Below are positions 1-5,907 of a stretch of 8,303 nucleotides of DNA, piece after piece. Numbering within the stretch: position 1 is the first letter of the stretch; the number at the start of each line of letters is the position of its first letter. The DNA comes from Nostocoides sp039812405 (GTDB lineage Bacteria > Actinomycetota > Actinomycetes > Actinomycetales > Dermatophilaceae), in NCBI GenBank assembly GCA_039812405.1, contig JBDIAL010000164.1, positions 1-8,303 of the forward strand, written 5' to 3'. The position numbers were made by a program, and so were the translations under genes. The notes under the pieces are model-generated. The model worked only from the letters and a program-made list of their open reading frames with translations. It did no database searches and was not told the origin of the DNA.

Positions 1-9
1 CTGCGTCGA

Positions 10-345
10 TCAGGCGTGGGCCTCGTCGTATGCCGCCTGCACCTCTGAGGAGATACGTCCCCGGTCACTCACCTGGTGACCGTGCTGACGCGCCCACTCG
101 CGGACGTCGGAGACGTTCTTGCGGGGGGCCGAGGATTTCGGGGCGGCGGACCGTCCGGCACTGCGACGCCCACCGGAACGGGTCGCGAAACCGATCCACG
201 GGGCGAAGCTGTTGCGCAGCTTCTCCGCATTGTGGCCGGACAGGTCGATCTCGTAGGTGACCCCGTCGAGGGCGAAGGTCACGGTCTCGTCTGCGTCGGT
301 GCCGTCGGTGTCGTCGACGAGGGTCACCTGCACGCGCTTTGCCAT
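10..345 (-). CDS. lsr2: Lsr2 nucleoid-associated protein / xenogeneic silencer
   Basis: A 111-residue protein that matches Lsr2 along its whole length (the M. tuberculosis protein is about 112 residues). Lsr2 bridges DNA and silences AT-rich and horizontally acquired genes in actinobacteria, and works as a functional counterpart of H-NS. The N-terminal dimerisation domain is residues 1-55, opening MAKRVQVTLVDD and including the conserved DGVTYEIDLS. A basic Ser/Ala/Arg/Gly linker covers about 56-76. The C-terminal DNA-binding domain is about 77-111, with VREWARQHGH and the minor-groove-inserting Arg-Gly-Arg at 95-97 (SDRGRIS). The ATG start at 345 has a good ribosome site 8 nt upstream. It is the last gene of the leftward block, after lysS and a small membrane-protein gene. 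A 66-bp gap in front holds a possible promoter, so it may be transcribed both with lysS and on its own. Identification is firm. Confidence 0.96.
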   Translation of the reverse strand: MAKRVQVTLVDDTDGTDADETVTFALDGVTYEIDLSGHNAEKLRNSFAPWIGFATRSGGRRSAGRSAAPKSSAPRKNVSDVREWARQHGHQVSDRGRISSEVQAAYDEAHA

Positions 346-353
346 GGGCTGTA

Positions 354-359
354 TTCCTT
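354..359 (-). promoter_or_regulatory. Ribosome binding site of lsr2
   Basis: The minus strand reads AAGGAA, followed by 8 nt and the lsr2 ATG. This is a normal Shine-Dalgarno arrangement. It contrasts with lysS, the DUF2520 gene and the methyltransferase gene, which show no clear ribosome site, and it supports the chosen lsr2 start. Confidence 0.6.
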
Positions 360-390
360 GGATTTCGTGGATGGAACTCCGACGCGCACC

Positions 391-396
391 ACGATA
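391..396 (-). promoter_or_regulatory. Candidate -10 box of an lsr2 promoter
   Basis: In the 66-bp gap before lsr2 the minus strand has TATCGT, which fits the actinobacterial TANNNT -10 pattern. Transcription starting about 7 nt downstream would give a leader of roughly 40 nt that includes the lsr2 ribosome site. I see no convincing -35 hexamer, so this is a pattern match only. Confidence 0.3.
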
Positions 397-411
397 ACCC
401 GTTCGCTGCCG

Positions 412-591
412 CTACGGGGAATTGGCGCCCTGCTCTTTCTCGTCGAGGCGGCCGTGCTCCGCCTCCCATTTCCGCATGGCTATCCGTTCCCGCCGGTCCC
501 CCTCGATGACGGCTTTCATGATGACGTAGAACATGTACGCCGCACCGAGGAACGGAATGAGGGCGGCGGCATACGGCCAGATCTCGTGCAT
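412..591 (-). CDS. Small single-helix membrane protein, 59 aa, unknown function
   Basis: A short gene read directly from the sequence: ATG at 591-589, stop TAG at 414-412, 59 residues. It starts MHEIWPYAAALIPFLGAAYM. Residues about 5-28 (ending MFYVIMKAVI) form one hydrophobic, aromatic-rich membrane helix. The rest is a charged tail (EGDRRERIAMRKWEAEHGR and on), probably a short cytoplasmic amphipathic helix. No family is recognised. The ATG comes one base after the lysS stop (TGACATG), so translation is probably coupled to lysS, and lsr2 follows 66 bp downstream. Its codons (ATT, AAA, GAA, ATA, AAT) are less GC-biased than those of lysS. Genuine coding is supported by the fit between the two neighbours, the clean helix-plus-charged-tail design and the absence of a better reading of the interval. 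Function is unknown. Confidence 0.75.
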   Translation of the reverse strand: MHEIWPYAAALIPFLGAAYMFYVIMKAVIEGDRRERIAMRKWEAEHGRLDEKEQGANSP

Positions 592-592
592 G

Positions 593-2101
593 TCAGGCCT
601 CGGGCTTCACATGGGGGAACAGAATGGTCTCACGGATACCGACTCCGGTGAACAGCATGACGAGCCGGTCGATGCCGACACCCACCCCGCCCATCGGGGG
701 GGCGCCGTACTCGAGCGCCCGGAGGAAGTCCTCGTCGAGGGACATCGCCTCGGGGTCGCCGGCCGCGGCCCGCAGCGACTGCTCGGTGAGCACCTCGCGC
801 TGGACGACGGGGTCGACGAGCTCGGAGAACCCCGTCCCGCGCTCGACCCCGGCGATGAACAGGTCCCACGCCTCGATGAGCCGGGGGTCGTCGGTGCGTC
901 GGCGCGCGAGGGGCTGGGCCTCGGCGGGGTAGTCGCAGACGAAGGTCGGCTGGAGCAGGTCCTTCTCGACGAGCGCCTCGAAGAGCTCGATGACGACCTT
1001 GCCCGCGCTCCACGCCGGGTCGACGTGGACGTCGTGGCGCGCCGCGACGTCCCGGAGCGTCGCGAGGTCGGTGTCCACCGTCACCGGCTCGCCCACCGCC
1101 TTGGCGACCGCGTCGTGGACGGGCAGCCAGGTCCACTCCCCGTCGAGGTCCACGGTCCCGGCCGGCGTCTCGACCCGGCGGCCCCCGAGCACGTCGGCGA
1201 CGGCGAGGAAGAGCTGCCGGGTGATCTCCGCGACGGACCGCTGGTCGCCCCACGCCTCGTAGAACTCGAGCATCGTGAACTCCGGGCTGTGGGTGGAGTC
1301 GACCCCCTCGTTGCGGAAGATGCGGCCCATCTCGTAGACCCGGTCGATCCCGCCGACGACGGCCTTCTTGAGGTTCAGCTCGAGGGCGATCCGCAGGATC
1401 ATGTCCTCGTCGAAGGCGTTGAGGTGGGTCCGGAACGGCCGCGCCGCCGCCCCGCCCTGGACGAGCTGGAGGACCGGCGTCTCGACCTCGACGAAGCCCG
1501 TGCCGTCGAGGGCGCGCCGGATGGCCGCGAGCGCCGCGGCCTTGGCGTGGACCATGGCCCGGGCCTCCGGACGGACGATGAGGTCGGCATACCGCTGGCG
1601 GACCCGCGACTCCTCCGACATCTCCCGGTGGAGCACCGGGAGCGGGCGCAGCGCCTTGGAGGCCATCGACCAGCGGCGCGCCAGGACCGACAGCTCGCCG
1701 CGCCGGCTGGAGACGACCCGGCCCTCGACGAAGACGTGGTCCCCGAGGTCGACCGTCGCCTTCCACTCGGCGAGCGCCTCCTCGCCGACCTCGGCGAGGC
1801 TCAGCATCGCCTGGAGCCGGGTCCCGTCGCCCGCCTGGAGCGTGGCGAAGCACAGCCGGCCGGTGTTGCGGACGAAGACGACCCGGCCGGCGACGCCGAC
1901 GACGTCGTCGGTCTCCTCACCGGTCGCGAGGTGCCCCCAGTGCTCGCGGACCTCGCCGACGGAGTGGGTCACCGGGACCGAGACCGGGTAGGCCTGCCCG
2001 CCCGCCTCGAGGATGCGCTCCCGCTTGTCACGCCGGATCCGCATCTGCTCCGGCAGATCGGACTCGGGAGGCGCGGGAGGCGCGGGTGGTGCGTCGGTCA
2101 C
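593..2101 (-). CDS. lysS: Lysine--tRNA ligase, class II
   Basis: A 502-residue class II lysyl-tRNA synthetase, of normal length. It activates lysine with ATP and charges tRNA-Lys in the cytoplasm. The N-terminal anticodon-binding OB fold spans about 67-143. The catalytic domain has motif 1 around 201-210 (TGFVEVETPV), motif 2 around 255-283 (FRNEG at 262-266, then HSPEFTMLEFYEA) and motif 3 around 472-486 (GVGIDRLVMLF). The C-terminus IRETILFPHVKP is typical. TGFSEL at 422-427 carries the conserved Phe and Glu of the lysine pocket. It lacks the MprF-like membrane part of LysX. The usual APELY/FLK reads ALELNLK here (Leu240, Asn243), next to pocket residue Glu241. The start is GTG at 2101, with no ribosome site but TACCCT 6 nt upstream, suggesting a leaderless message. 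Met20 is a less likely alternative start. Confidence 0.97.
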   Translation of the reverse strand: MTDAPPAPPAPPESDLPEQMRIRRDKRERILEAGGQAYPVSVPVTHSVGEVREHWGHLATGEETDDVVGVAGRVVFVRNTGRLCFATLQAGDGTRLQAMLSLAEVGEEALAEWKATVDLGDHVFVEGRVVSSRRGELSVLARRWSMASKALRPLPVLHREMSEESRVRQRYADLIVRPEARAMVHAKAAALAAIRRALDGTGFVEVETPVLQLVQGGAAARPFRTHLNAFDEDMILRIALELNLKKAVVGGIDRVYEMGRIFRNEGVDSTHSPEFTMLEFYEAWGDQRSVAEITRQLFLAVADVLGGRRVETPAGTVDLDGEWTWLPVHDAVAKAVGEPVTVDTDLATLRDVAARHDVHVDPAWSAGKVVIELFEALVEKDLLQPTFVCDYPAEAQPLARRRTDDPRLIEAWDLFIAGVERGTGFSELVDPVVQREVLTEQSLRAAAGDPEAMSLDEDFLRALEYGAPPMGGVGVGIDRLVMLFTGVGIRETILFPHVKPEA

Positions 2102-2107
2102 CGCTCA

Positions 2108-2113
2108 AGGGTA
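2108..2113 (-). promoter_or_regulatory. Candidate leaderless promoter -10 box of lysS
   Basis: The minus strand has TACCCT (TANNNT), then exactly 6 nt, then the GTG start of lysS, which puts the expected +1 on the G of the start codon. No purine-rich ribosome site lies in the 51-bp gap after the upstream hydrolase gene. No clear -35 box is visible. The spacing is what makes it credible. Confidence 0.4.
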
Positions 2114-2152
2114 ACGAGTGGGGCTGGGCGTCCGGTCGCGGCCGGGTGCGGC

Positions 2153-3040
2153 TCAGCGGAGGGCGGCCTGCACCATCTGGGCGGCCCCGCGACGGCCCTC
2201 CGGCGTCGGCGTGAGGGGATAGACGTGGACGGCCCCCGCGACGACGTGGAGGGTCGCGTCGACGCCGGCCTCCAGGGCCCGCTCGGAGAGGGCGAGGGCA
2301 TCGGGGTGGAGGACGTCCCGGGTGCCGGTCCAGACCTCGACGGGCGGGAAGCCCTCGAACGACCCCGTGACCGGGCTGGCCCACGGGTCGGCGGGGTCCC
2401 GGTCGCCGGCCCATACCGCGCCCATCGTCCGCAGCGCGTCGGCGCTGAGCCACGGGTCCCGTGCGGCGAAGCGCTCGAGGTCCGGGCCGGCCATCCGCAC
2501 GTCGAGCCACGGGGCGTCGAGGAGCAGCCGCCGCGGCACCGGCCGGCCCGCGTCGCGCAGCGCGTGGGTCACCGCGACCGCGAGCCCGCCCCCTGCCGAG
2601 TCGCCGGCGAGGACGACGTCGGACATGGCATACGTCCGCTCCAGCCCGGCGAGGATCGCGAGGACGAACGGCACGGCCTCCTCGACCGTGTGCTCGGGCG
2701 CCAGGCCGTAGAGCGGCACCTCGACCCGGCAGCCCGCCCGGGCGAACCGGCGGACGAGCCCCCAGTGCTGGCGCACGATCTCGTCGACGTACGAGCCGCC
2801 GTGGAGGTAGACGACGACCCGCTCCGGCCGGCTCTGCCCCGGCGGGAGCACGGTGTGGACCGGGAACCCCGCGACCTCGCTCGTGCTCACCACGCAGGCC
2901 CGGCGCAGCGACAGCGGCGGCTCGCCGCTGCCCTTGGGGGCCGCGAGGTGCGCGCGGACCCGCTCCGGGGTCTGCGCGTCGGGCCGGTACAGCATCCGCA
3001 CGGCGACGGCCGTGAGCTGCATCGGGATGCTCGTCACCAT
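2153..3040 (-). CDS. Alpha/beta hydrolase, HSL-type (alpha/beta hydrolase-3 fold)
   Basis: A 295-residue serine hydrolase of the hormone-sensitive-lipase group (esterases and lipases on acyl or aryl esters). The oxyanion-hole motif HGG is at 80-82 (VVVYLHGGSYV). The nucleophile elbow GDSAGGG is at 146-152 with Ser148. The likely acid is Asp242 (WTGTRDVLHPDA) and the likely base His272 (AGAVHVYPL), in the usual order and spacing. The N-terminal 60 residues form a cap-like region. I see no signal peptide, so it is probably cytoplasmic. ATG at 3040 is preceded by a GAGGGAG stretch about 4 nt away. It starts 9 nt after the stop of the next hydrolase gene, so the two are almost certainly co-transcribed. 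The fold and active site are clear, the natural substrate is not. Two hydrolases between panC and lysS differ from the mycobacterial arrangement. Confidence 0.9.
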   Translation of the reverse strand: MVTSIPMQLTAVAVRMLYRPDAQTPERVRAHLAAPKGSGEPPLSLRRACVVSTSEVAGFPVHTVLPPGQSRPERVVVYLHGGSYVDEIVRQHWGLVRRFARAGCRVEVPLYGLAPEHTVEEAVPFVLAILAGLERTYAMSDVVLAGDSAGGGLAVAVTHALRDAGRPVPRRLLLDAPWLDVRMAGPDLERFAARDPWLSADALRTMGAVWAGDRDPADPWASPVTGSFEGFPPVEVWTGTRDVLHPDALALSERALEAGVDATLHVVAGAVHVYPLTPTPEGRRGAAQMVQAALR

Positions 3041-3049
3041 CGGTCTCCC

Positions 3050-3886
3050 TCAGCTCCTGTCGGGGTATGCCGCGAGAAGGGTCTCCATGACCCGCACGCC
3101 GAGCCGCCGGTCGGCGTCCTCGGTGCCGCCGTAACCGTAGCCCTGGGTGGGCTGCGCCGGGGTCTCGCCGGGGAGCACGACCCGATGGCCCGCGTCGGGC
3201 TCGACGAGGACGGTGGTGTCGTGGCCGTGGGCCGCCCGGCGGGAGCGGATCTCGTCGGCGAACAGGGCACCGGGCCAGACCTGGTCGTCCCCACCGGCAG
3301 CGAGGACGACCTGTGCGGCGACGTCCTCGACGGCCACCCGGGCCGTGGGGACGCGATCGGCATACCGGCGCAGCGAGGCCTCGTAGACCTGGCGCGGCGT
3401 CCGCAGCGGCGGGCCGGACCAGGTCGTCTGGTCGAGGATGGGCACGAAGGGGAGCGGGTCGCCGCGCCAGGTGAAGGACGAGCGGGTCACCGGGCGGTCG
3501 TCGGCGGTGAGGGTGGGCGAGGCCCAGACGACGTGGCTCGGGGCGAGCCCGGCGACCAGGTCGACCCGCGGGTCGGCGATGCCGAGGAGCAGGGCCGCGA
3601 GGGCACCGAAGGAGGTGCCGACGACGCCGACCCGCCCGGAGAGCCCGGCGAGCCGGTCCACCTGGTCGACGAGCAGCTCGACGGGCACCTTGGCGAGCGT
3701 CGCCGTCGGAGCGCCCTCGCCGAACCAGCGGACCGACGCCGCGACGAACCCGCGCCGGGCCAGCGCCTCGCACCGGTCGACCGACACCCGCCCACTGGAG
3801 CCGGACAGCACGAGCAGCGCCGCGCGGGGCGGCCGGTCCGGGTGGACGAGGAGGCCGTCGGGCCCGGTCAGCCGCTCGGTCCGCAT
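3050..3886 (-). CDS. Alpha/beta hydrolase, BAAT C-terminal / acyl-CoA thioesterase-like
   Basis: A 278-residue alpha/beta hydrolase resembling the C-terminal domain of acyl-CoA thioester hydrolases and BAAT, also close to dienelactone hydrolases. Numbered from the preferred start, an oxyanion-type SGSSG lies at 28-32. The nucleophile elbow GTSFG is at 90-94 with Ser92. The acid is in GGDDQVWPG at 198-206, a BAAT-type signature, and the base is His234 (EPDAGH). GGTEDADRRLG near 253-263 matches the BAAT tail pattern. It lacks the N-terminal immunoglobulin-like domain of eukaryotic thioesterases. An ATG exists at 3895, but the GGGAGG site abuts it; the same site lies 9 nt before ATG 3886, so I chose 3886. 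It lies 51 nt after panC and 9 nt before the HSL-type hydrolase gene. Substrate unknown; CoA-thioester hydrolysis is an inference from family. Confidence 0.85.
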   Translation of the reverse strand: MRTERLTGPDGLLVHPDRPPRAALLVLSGSSGRVSVDRCEALARRGFVAASVRWFGEGAPTATLAKVPVELLVDQVDRLAGLSGRVGVVGTSFGALAALLLGIADPRVDLVAGLAPSHVVWASPTLTADDRPVTRSSFTWRGDPLPFVPILDQTTWSGPPLRTPRQVYEASLRRYADRVPTARVAVEDVAAQVVLAAGGDDQVWPGALFADEIRSRRAAHGHDTTVLVEPDAGHRVVLPGETPAQPTQGYGYGGTEDADRRLGVRVMETLLAAYPDRS

Positions 3887-3895
3887 ACCGACCAT

Positions 3896-3901
3896 CCTCC
3901 C
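3896..3901 (-). promoter_or_regulatory. Ribosome binding site that decides the start of the BAAT-like hydrolase
   Basis: The minus strand reads GGGAGG. It touches the ATG at 3895 with no spacer but is 9 nt from the in-frame ATG at 3886, so the shorter protein is favoured by three residues. Confidence 0.6.
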
Positions 3902-3937
3902 GCAGTCCCCACGCCGGGTCGGACGGGACGGTGCGCC

Positions 3938-4891
3938 TCAGGCGTCGAGGGGTCGGGGCGGGAAGACGTCGAGAGGGCCGCCACCGGGTCCGAGGATGAG
4001 GGGCTGGTTGTCGATGAGCCGCGTCGTGCCCACCCGGGCGGCGACGGCGAGGAGGGCCTCCCCCCGGTACCACTCCGGCACGTCCTCGAGGGTGTCGGGG
4101 TGGACGAGGACGAGGTAGTCCACGAGGGCCAGCGGCTCGGCGACGAGGACCGCCCGGGCCGCCCGCCGGACCGCCGAGGGCCCCTCGGCCGCCGCGGCGG
4201 CCCCGGCGGCGAGCGCGCGGGACAGGCACCGCGCGGTCTCCCGGTCGCTCTCGGTGAGGTAGGTGTTGCGGCTGCTCATCGCCAGGCCGTCGGCCTCCCG
4301 CACCGTCGGCACCGACACGACCTCGACCCCGAAGTCGAGGTCGCGCACCATCCGCCGGATGAGCAGGAGCTGCTGGGCGTCCTTCTGGCCGTAGTAGAAG
4401 GAGGTCCCCCTCGTCAGGTGCATGAGCTTGCTGACCACGGTGAGCATCCCGTCGAAGTGGCCCGGTCGCGACTGCCCCTCGAGCACGTCGCCGAGCGGGC
4501 CGGCCGAGATCCGCACCCCGGGGTCGCCGTCGAGGTAGACGACGTCGGGCGTCGGGTGGAAGACGAGGTCGACACGCTCCCTCGCGCAGATCTCCATGTC
4601 GGAGTCGAAGGTCCGGGGATAGCGGGACAGGTCCTCCTTCGGCCCGAACTGCAGCGGGTTGAGGAAGATCGTCACGACGACGTGCTCGGACCGCTCCCGG
4701 GCCCGGTGGATGAGCCGCGCGTGCCCGTCGTGGAGCGCCCCCATCGTCATGACGACGGCCACGTCGGTGTCGGGCAGGGCCGCCCGGGCCGCCCGCAGCT
4801 CCGCCCGGGTGCGGGCGAGGACGGGAGCCGATCCCCCGTCGGAGGACCCGGCATACGGCGACCCGGCATACGGCATGGAGGTGTCGGTCAC
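3938..4891 (-). CDS. panC: Pantothenate synthetase (pantoate--beta-alanine ligase)
   Basis: A 317-residue PanC. It makes pantothenate from pantoate, beta-alanine and ATP through a pantoyl-adenylate, in the cytoplasm. The signature TMGALHDGH is at 49-57 with the ATP-site histidines, then NPLQFGP at 78-84, GQKDAQQ at 168-174 (more often GEKD) and READGLAMSSRN at 198-209, the KMSKS-like loop. The GTG start at 4891 overlaps the stop of the DUF2520 gene (GTGA) and has an AGGGAG site 5 nt upstream; a downstream ATG at 4876 has none. The first 21 or so residues are a low-complexity extension with PYAGS twice, encoded by a perfect tandem 15-bp repeat, and are probably dispensable for the fold. It is translationally coupled to the DUF2520 gene. 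Identification is firm. Confidence 0.96.
   Translation of the reverse strand: MTDTSMPYAGSPYAGSSDGGSAPVLARTRAELRAARAALPDTDVAVVMTMGALHDGHARLIHRARERSEHVVVTIFLNPLQFGPKEDLSRYPRTFDSDMEICARERVDLVFHPTPDVVYLDGDPGVRISAGPLGDVLEGQSRPGHFDGMLTVVSKLMHLTRGTSFYYGQKDAQQLLLIRRMVRDLDFGVEVVSVPTVREADGLAMSSRNTYLTESDRETARCLSRALAAGAAAAAEGPSAVRRAARAVLVAEPLALVDYLVLVHPDTLEDVPEWYRGEALLAVAARVGTTRLIDNQPLILGPGGGPLDVFPPRPLDA
4845..4874 (-). repeat. Perfect 15-bp tandem duplication in the panC N-terminus
   Basis: The plus strand has GACCCGGCATACGGC twice in direct succession (4845-4859 and 4860-4874). It encodes the repeated Pro-Tyr-Ala-Gly-Ser near the PanC N-terminus. Each copy carries one GGCATAC word. Confidence 0.9.
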
Positions 4892-5778
4892 TGCTGCTCC
4901 CTGAGGAAGTCGGCGATGGGTCGGGCCTGGTCCTCCCGCAGCCGGCGGTCGCGGGCCGCGCGCTCGACGGTCGCGAGGGCCATCGCGACGTAGGCCGGGC
5001 GCACGTCGGGCGGCTCGCCGGCCGCGGTGCTGACGTGGCGCTCCACGGTACCGAGGTCGCCGCGGGCCACCGGTCCGGTGAGGGCGGCGTCCCGGGACCG
5101 CAGCGCGTTGTCGAGGGCTGCCCGCACGAGGGGCCCGAGGACCCGCTCGGGCTGCTCGACGCCGGTCCCGGCGAGGATGTCGAGGGACTGGCTGACGAGG
5201 GTGACGAGGTGGTTCGCGCCGTGGGCGAGGGCGAGATGGTATGCCGCCCGGTCGCCGTCGGCGATCCACACCGGCTCGGCGCCGACCTCGAGGACGAGGG
5301 CCTCCGCGACGGGGCGCAGCGGCTCGGGCGCGGTGACGCCGAAGCAGCACTCGTGGAGCCGGTCGAGGTCGACGGCCGTCCCGGTGAAGGTCATCGCGGG
5401 GTGGAGGGCGAGCGGCAGGACGTGGTGCTCCAGGGCCGGCCCGAAGACCTCCAGCGCGTGGAGCCCCGAGGTGTGGACGACGATCTGGCCGGCCTGCCAG
5501 GCGTCGACGGCCGAGAGACCCGCGACGAGCCCGGCGAGGGCGTCGTCGGGGACCGCGAGGAGCACGAGCTCGGCGCCGGAGACCACCTCGGGAACCTCCC
5601 GGACCGGCACGCCCGGGAGCAGCCGCGCGGCCCGGTCGAGCGAGGCGTCGCTCACGGCCGAGACGCCGGTGACGCGGTGGCCCGCCTCGGCCAGGGCCGC
5701 CCCGAGGACGGCGCCGACCCGGCCCGCGCCGACCACGCCGACGGTGAGCCGGGCGGGGCGGTCCTGTGCCGTGGTCAC
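4888..5778 (-). CDS. Rossmann-fold protein with DUF2520 domain, panC partner
   Basis: A 296-residue dehydrogenase-like protein of unknown reaction. An N-terminal NAD(P)-binding Rossmann fold has GVVGAGRVG at 14-22 and LAVPDDAL at 74-81, as in ketopantoate and F420-dependent NADP reductases. The DUF2520 part follows, with HTSGLHALEVF, LHPAMTF, an AYHLALAHGANHLVTL helix and the GPVARGD-x8-H signature near the C-terminus. The GTG start at 5778 leaves a normal N-terminus; reading further upstream in frame would run into the opposite promoter and the methyltransferase gene. TAGCGT lies 7 nt before this GTG and no good ribosome site is seen, which suggests a leaderless message. It overlaps panC by GTGA, and the same pair occurs in mycobacteria (Rv3603c-Rv3602c). 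A link to pantoate supply is plausible but is inference only. Confidence 0.92.
   Translation of the reverse strand: MTTAQDRPARLTVGVVGAGRVGAVLGAALAEAGHRVTGVSAVSDASLDRAARLLPGVPVREVPEVVSGAELVLLAVPDDALAGLVAGLSAVDAWQAGQIVVHTSGLHALEVFGPALEHHVLPLALHPAMTFTGTAVDLDRLHECCFGVTAPEPLRPVAEALVLEVGAEPVWIADGDRAAYHLALAHGANHLVTLVSQSLDILAGTGVEQPERVLGPLVRAALDNALRSRDAALTGPVARGDLGTVERHVSTAAGEPPDVRPAYVAMALATVERAARDRRLREDQARPIADFLREQQ
4897..4902 (-). promoter_or_regulatory. Ribosome binding site of panC
   Basis: AGGGAG on the minus strand, 5 nt before the GTG at 4891, inside the end of the DUF2520 gene. It favours this GTG over the ATG at 4876 and fits translational coupling through the GTGA overlap. Confidence 0.65.
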
Positions 5779-5785
5779 GCCCCGC

Positions 5786-5791
5786 ACGCTA
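5786..5791 (-). promoter_or_regulatory. Candidate leaderless promoter -10 box, DUF2520-panC unit
   Basis: The minus strand reads TAGCGT (TANNNT), then 7 nt, then the GTG start of the DUF2520 gene. There is no Shine-Dalgarno match and no clear -35 hexamer. This is the leftward half of the divergent region 5779-5907. Confidence 0.4.
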
Positions 5792-5839
5792 CCCACCCTC
5801 CCGCCCCTGCCTGCGTCCGACCCGAGCGGACAGGGAGTC

Positions 5840-5855
5840 CGGCCCGATCGGGCCG
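5840..5855. promoter_or_regulatory. 16-bp perfect palindrome in the divergent promoter region
   Basis: CGGCCCGATCGGGCCG is a perfect palindrome centred near the middle of the 129-bp gap between the two divergent genes. Allowing one unpaired base, flanking GTC (5837-5839) and GAC (5857-5859) extend it. It lies upstream of both candidate -10 boxes and could be a dimeric regulator's operator. GC-rich palindromes of this size also arise by chance in such DNA. Confidence 0.35.
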
Positions 5856-5895
5856 CGACCCCGTATGCCGCGTGCCCTGGGCCGGGGCCCTGCCC

Positions 5896-5901
5896 TAGCC
5901 T
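5896..5901 (+). promoter_or_regulatory. Candidate leaderless promoter -10 box of the methyltransferase gene
   Basis: TAGCCT (TANNNT) ends 6 nt before the GTG start at 5908, so the expected transcription start coincides with the start codon. No ribosome site of normal strength and spacing is present, and no clear -35 box is seen. Confidence 0.4.
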
Positions 5902-5907
5902 CGGGGC

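Noticed and set aside
593..2101. LysX-type fused lysyl-tRNA synthetase/lysyltransferase.
   Set aside because: The protein is 502 residues with a soluble LysRS layout only; the membrane MprF-like part of LysX is absent.
3887..3937. Transcription terminator or promoter between panC and the BAAT-like hydrolase gene.
   Set aside because: No stable hairpin with a T tract and no clear -10 box were seen; the 51-bp gap is compatible with one operon.
533..4993. A 1486-codon open frame on the plus strand, antisense to lysS, both hydrolases and panC.
   Set aside because: All four minus-strand genes happen to share one frame and this frame is in exact register opposite them. It stays open because the real genes avoid TTA, CTA and TCA codons. 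Its translation is low-complexity Arg/Gly/Asp/Glu/Val-rich sequence with no recognisable domain.
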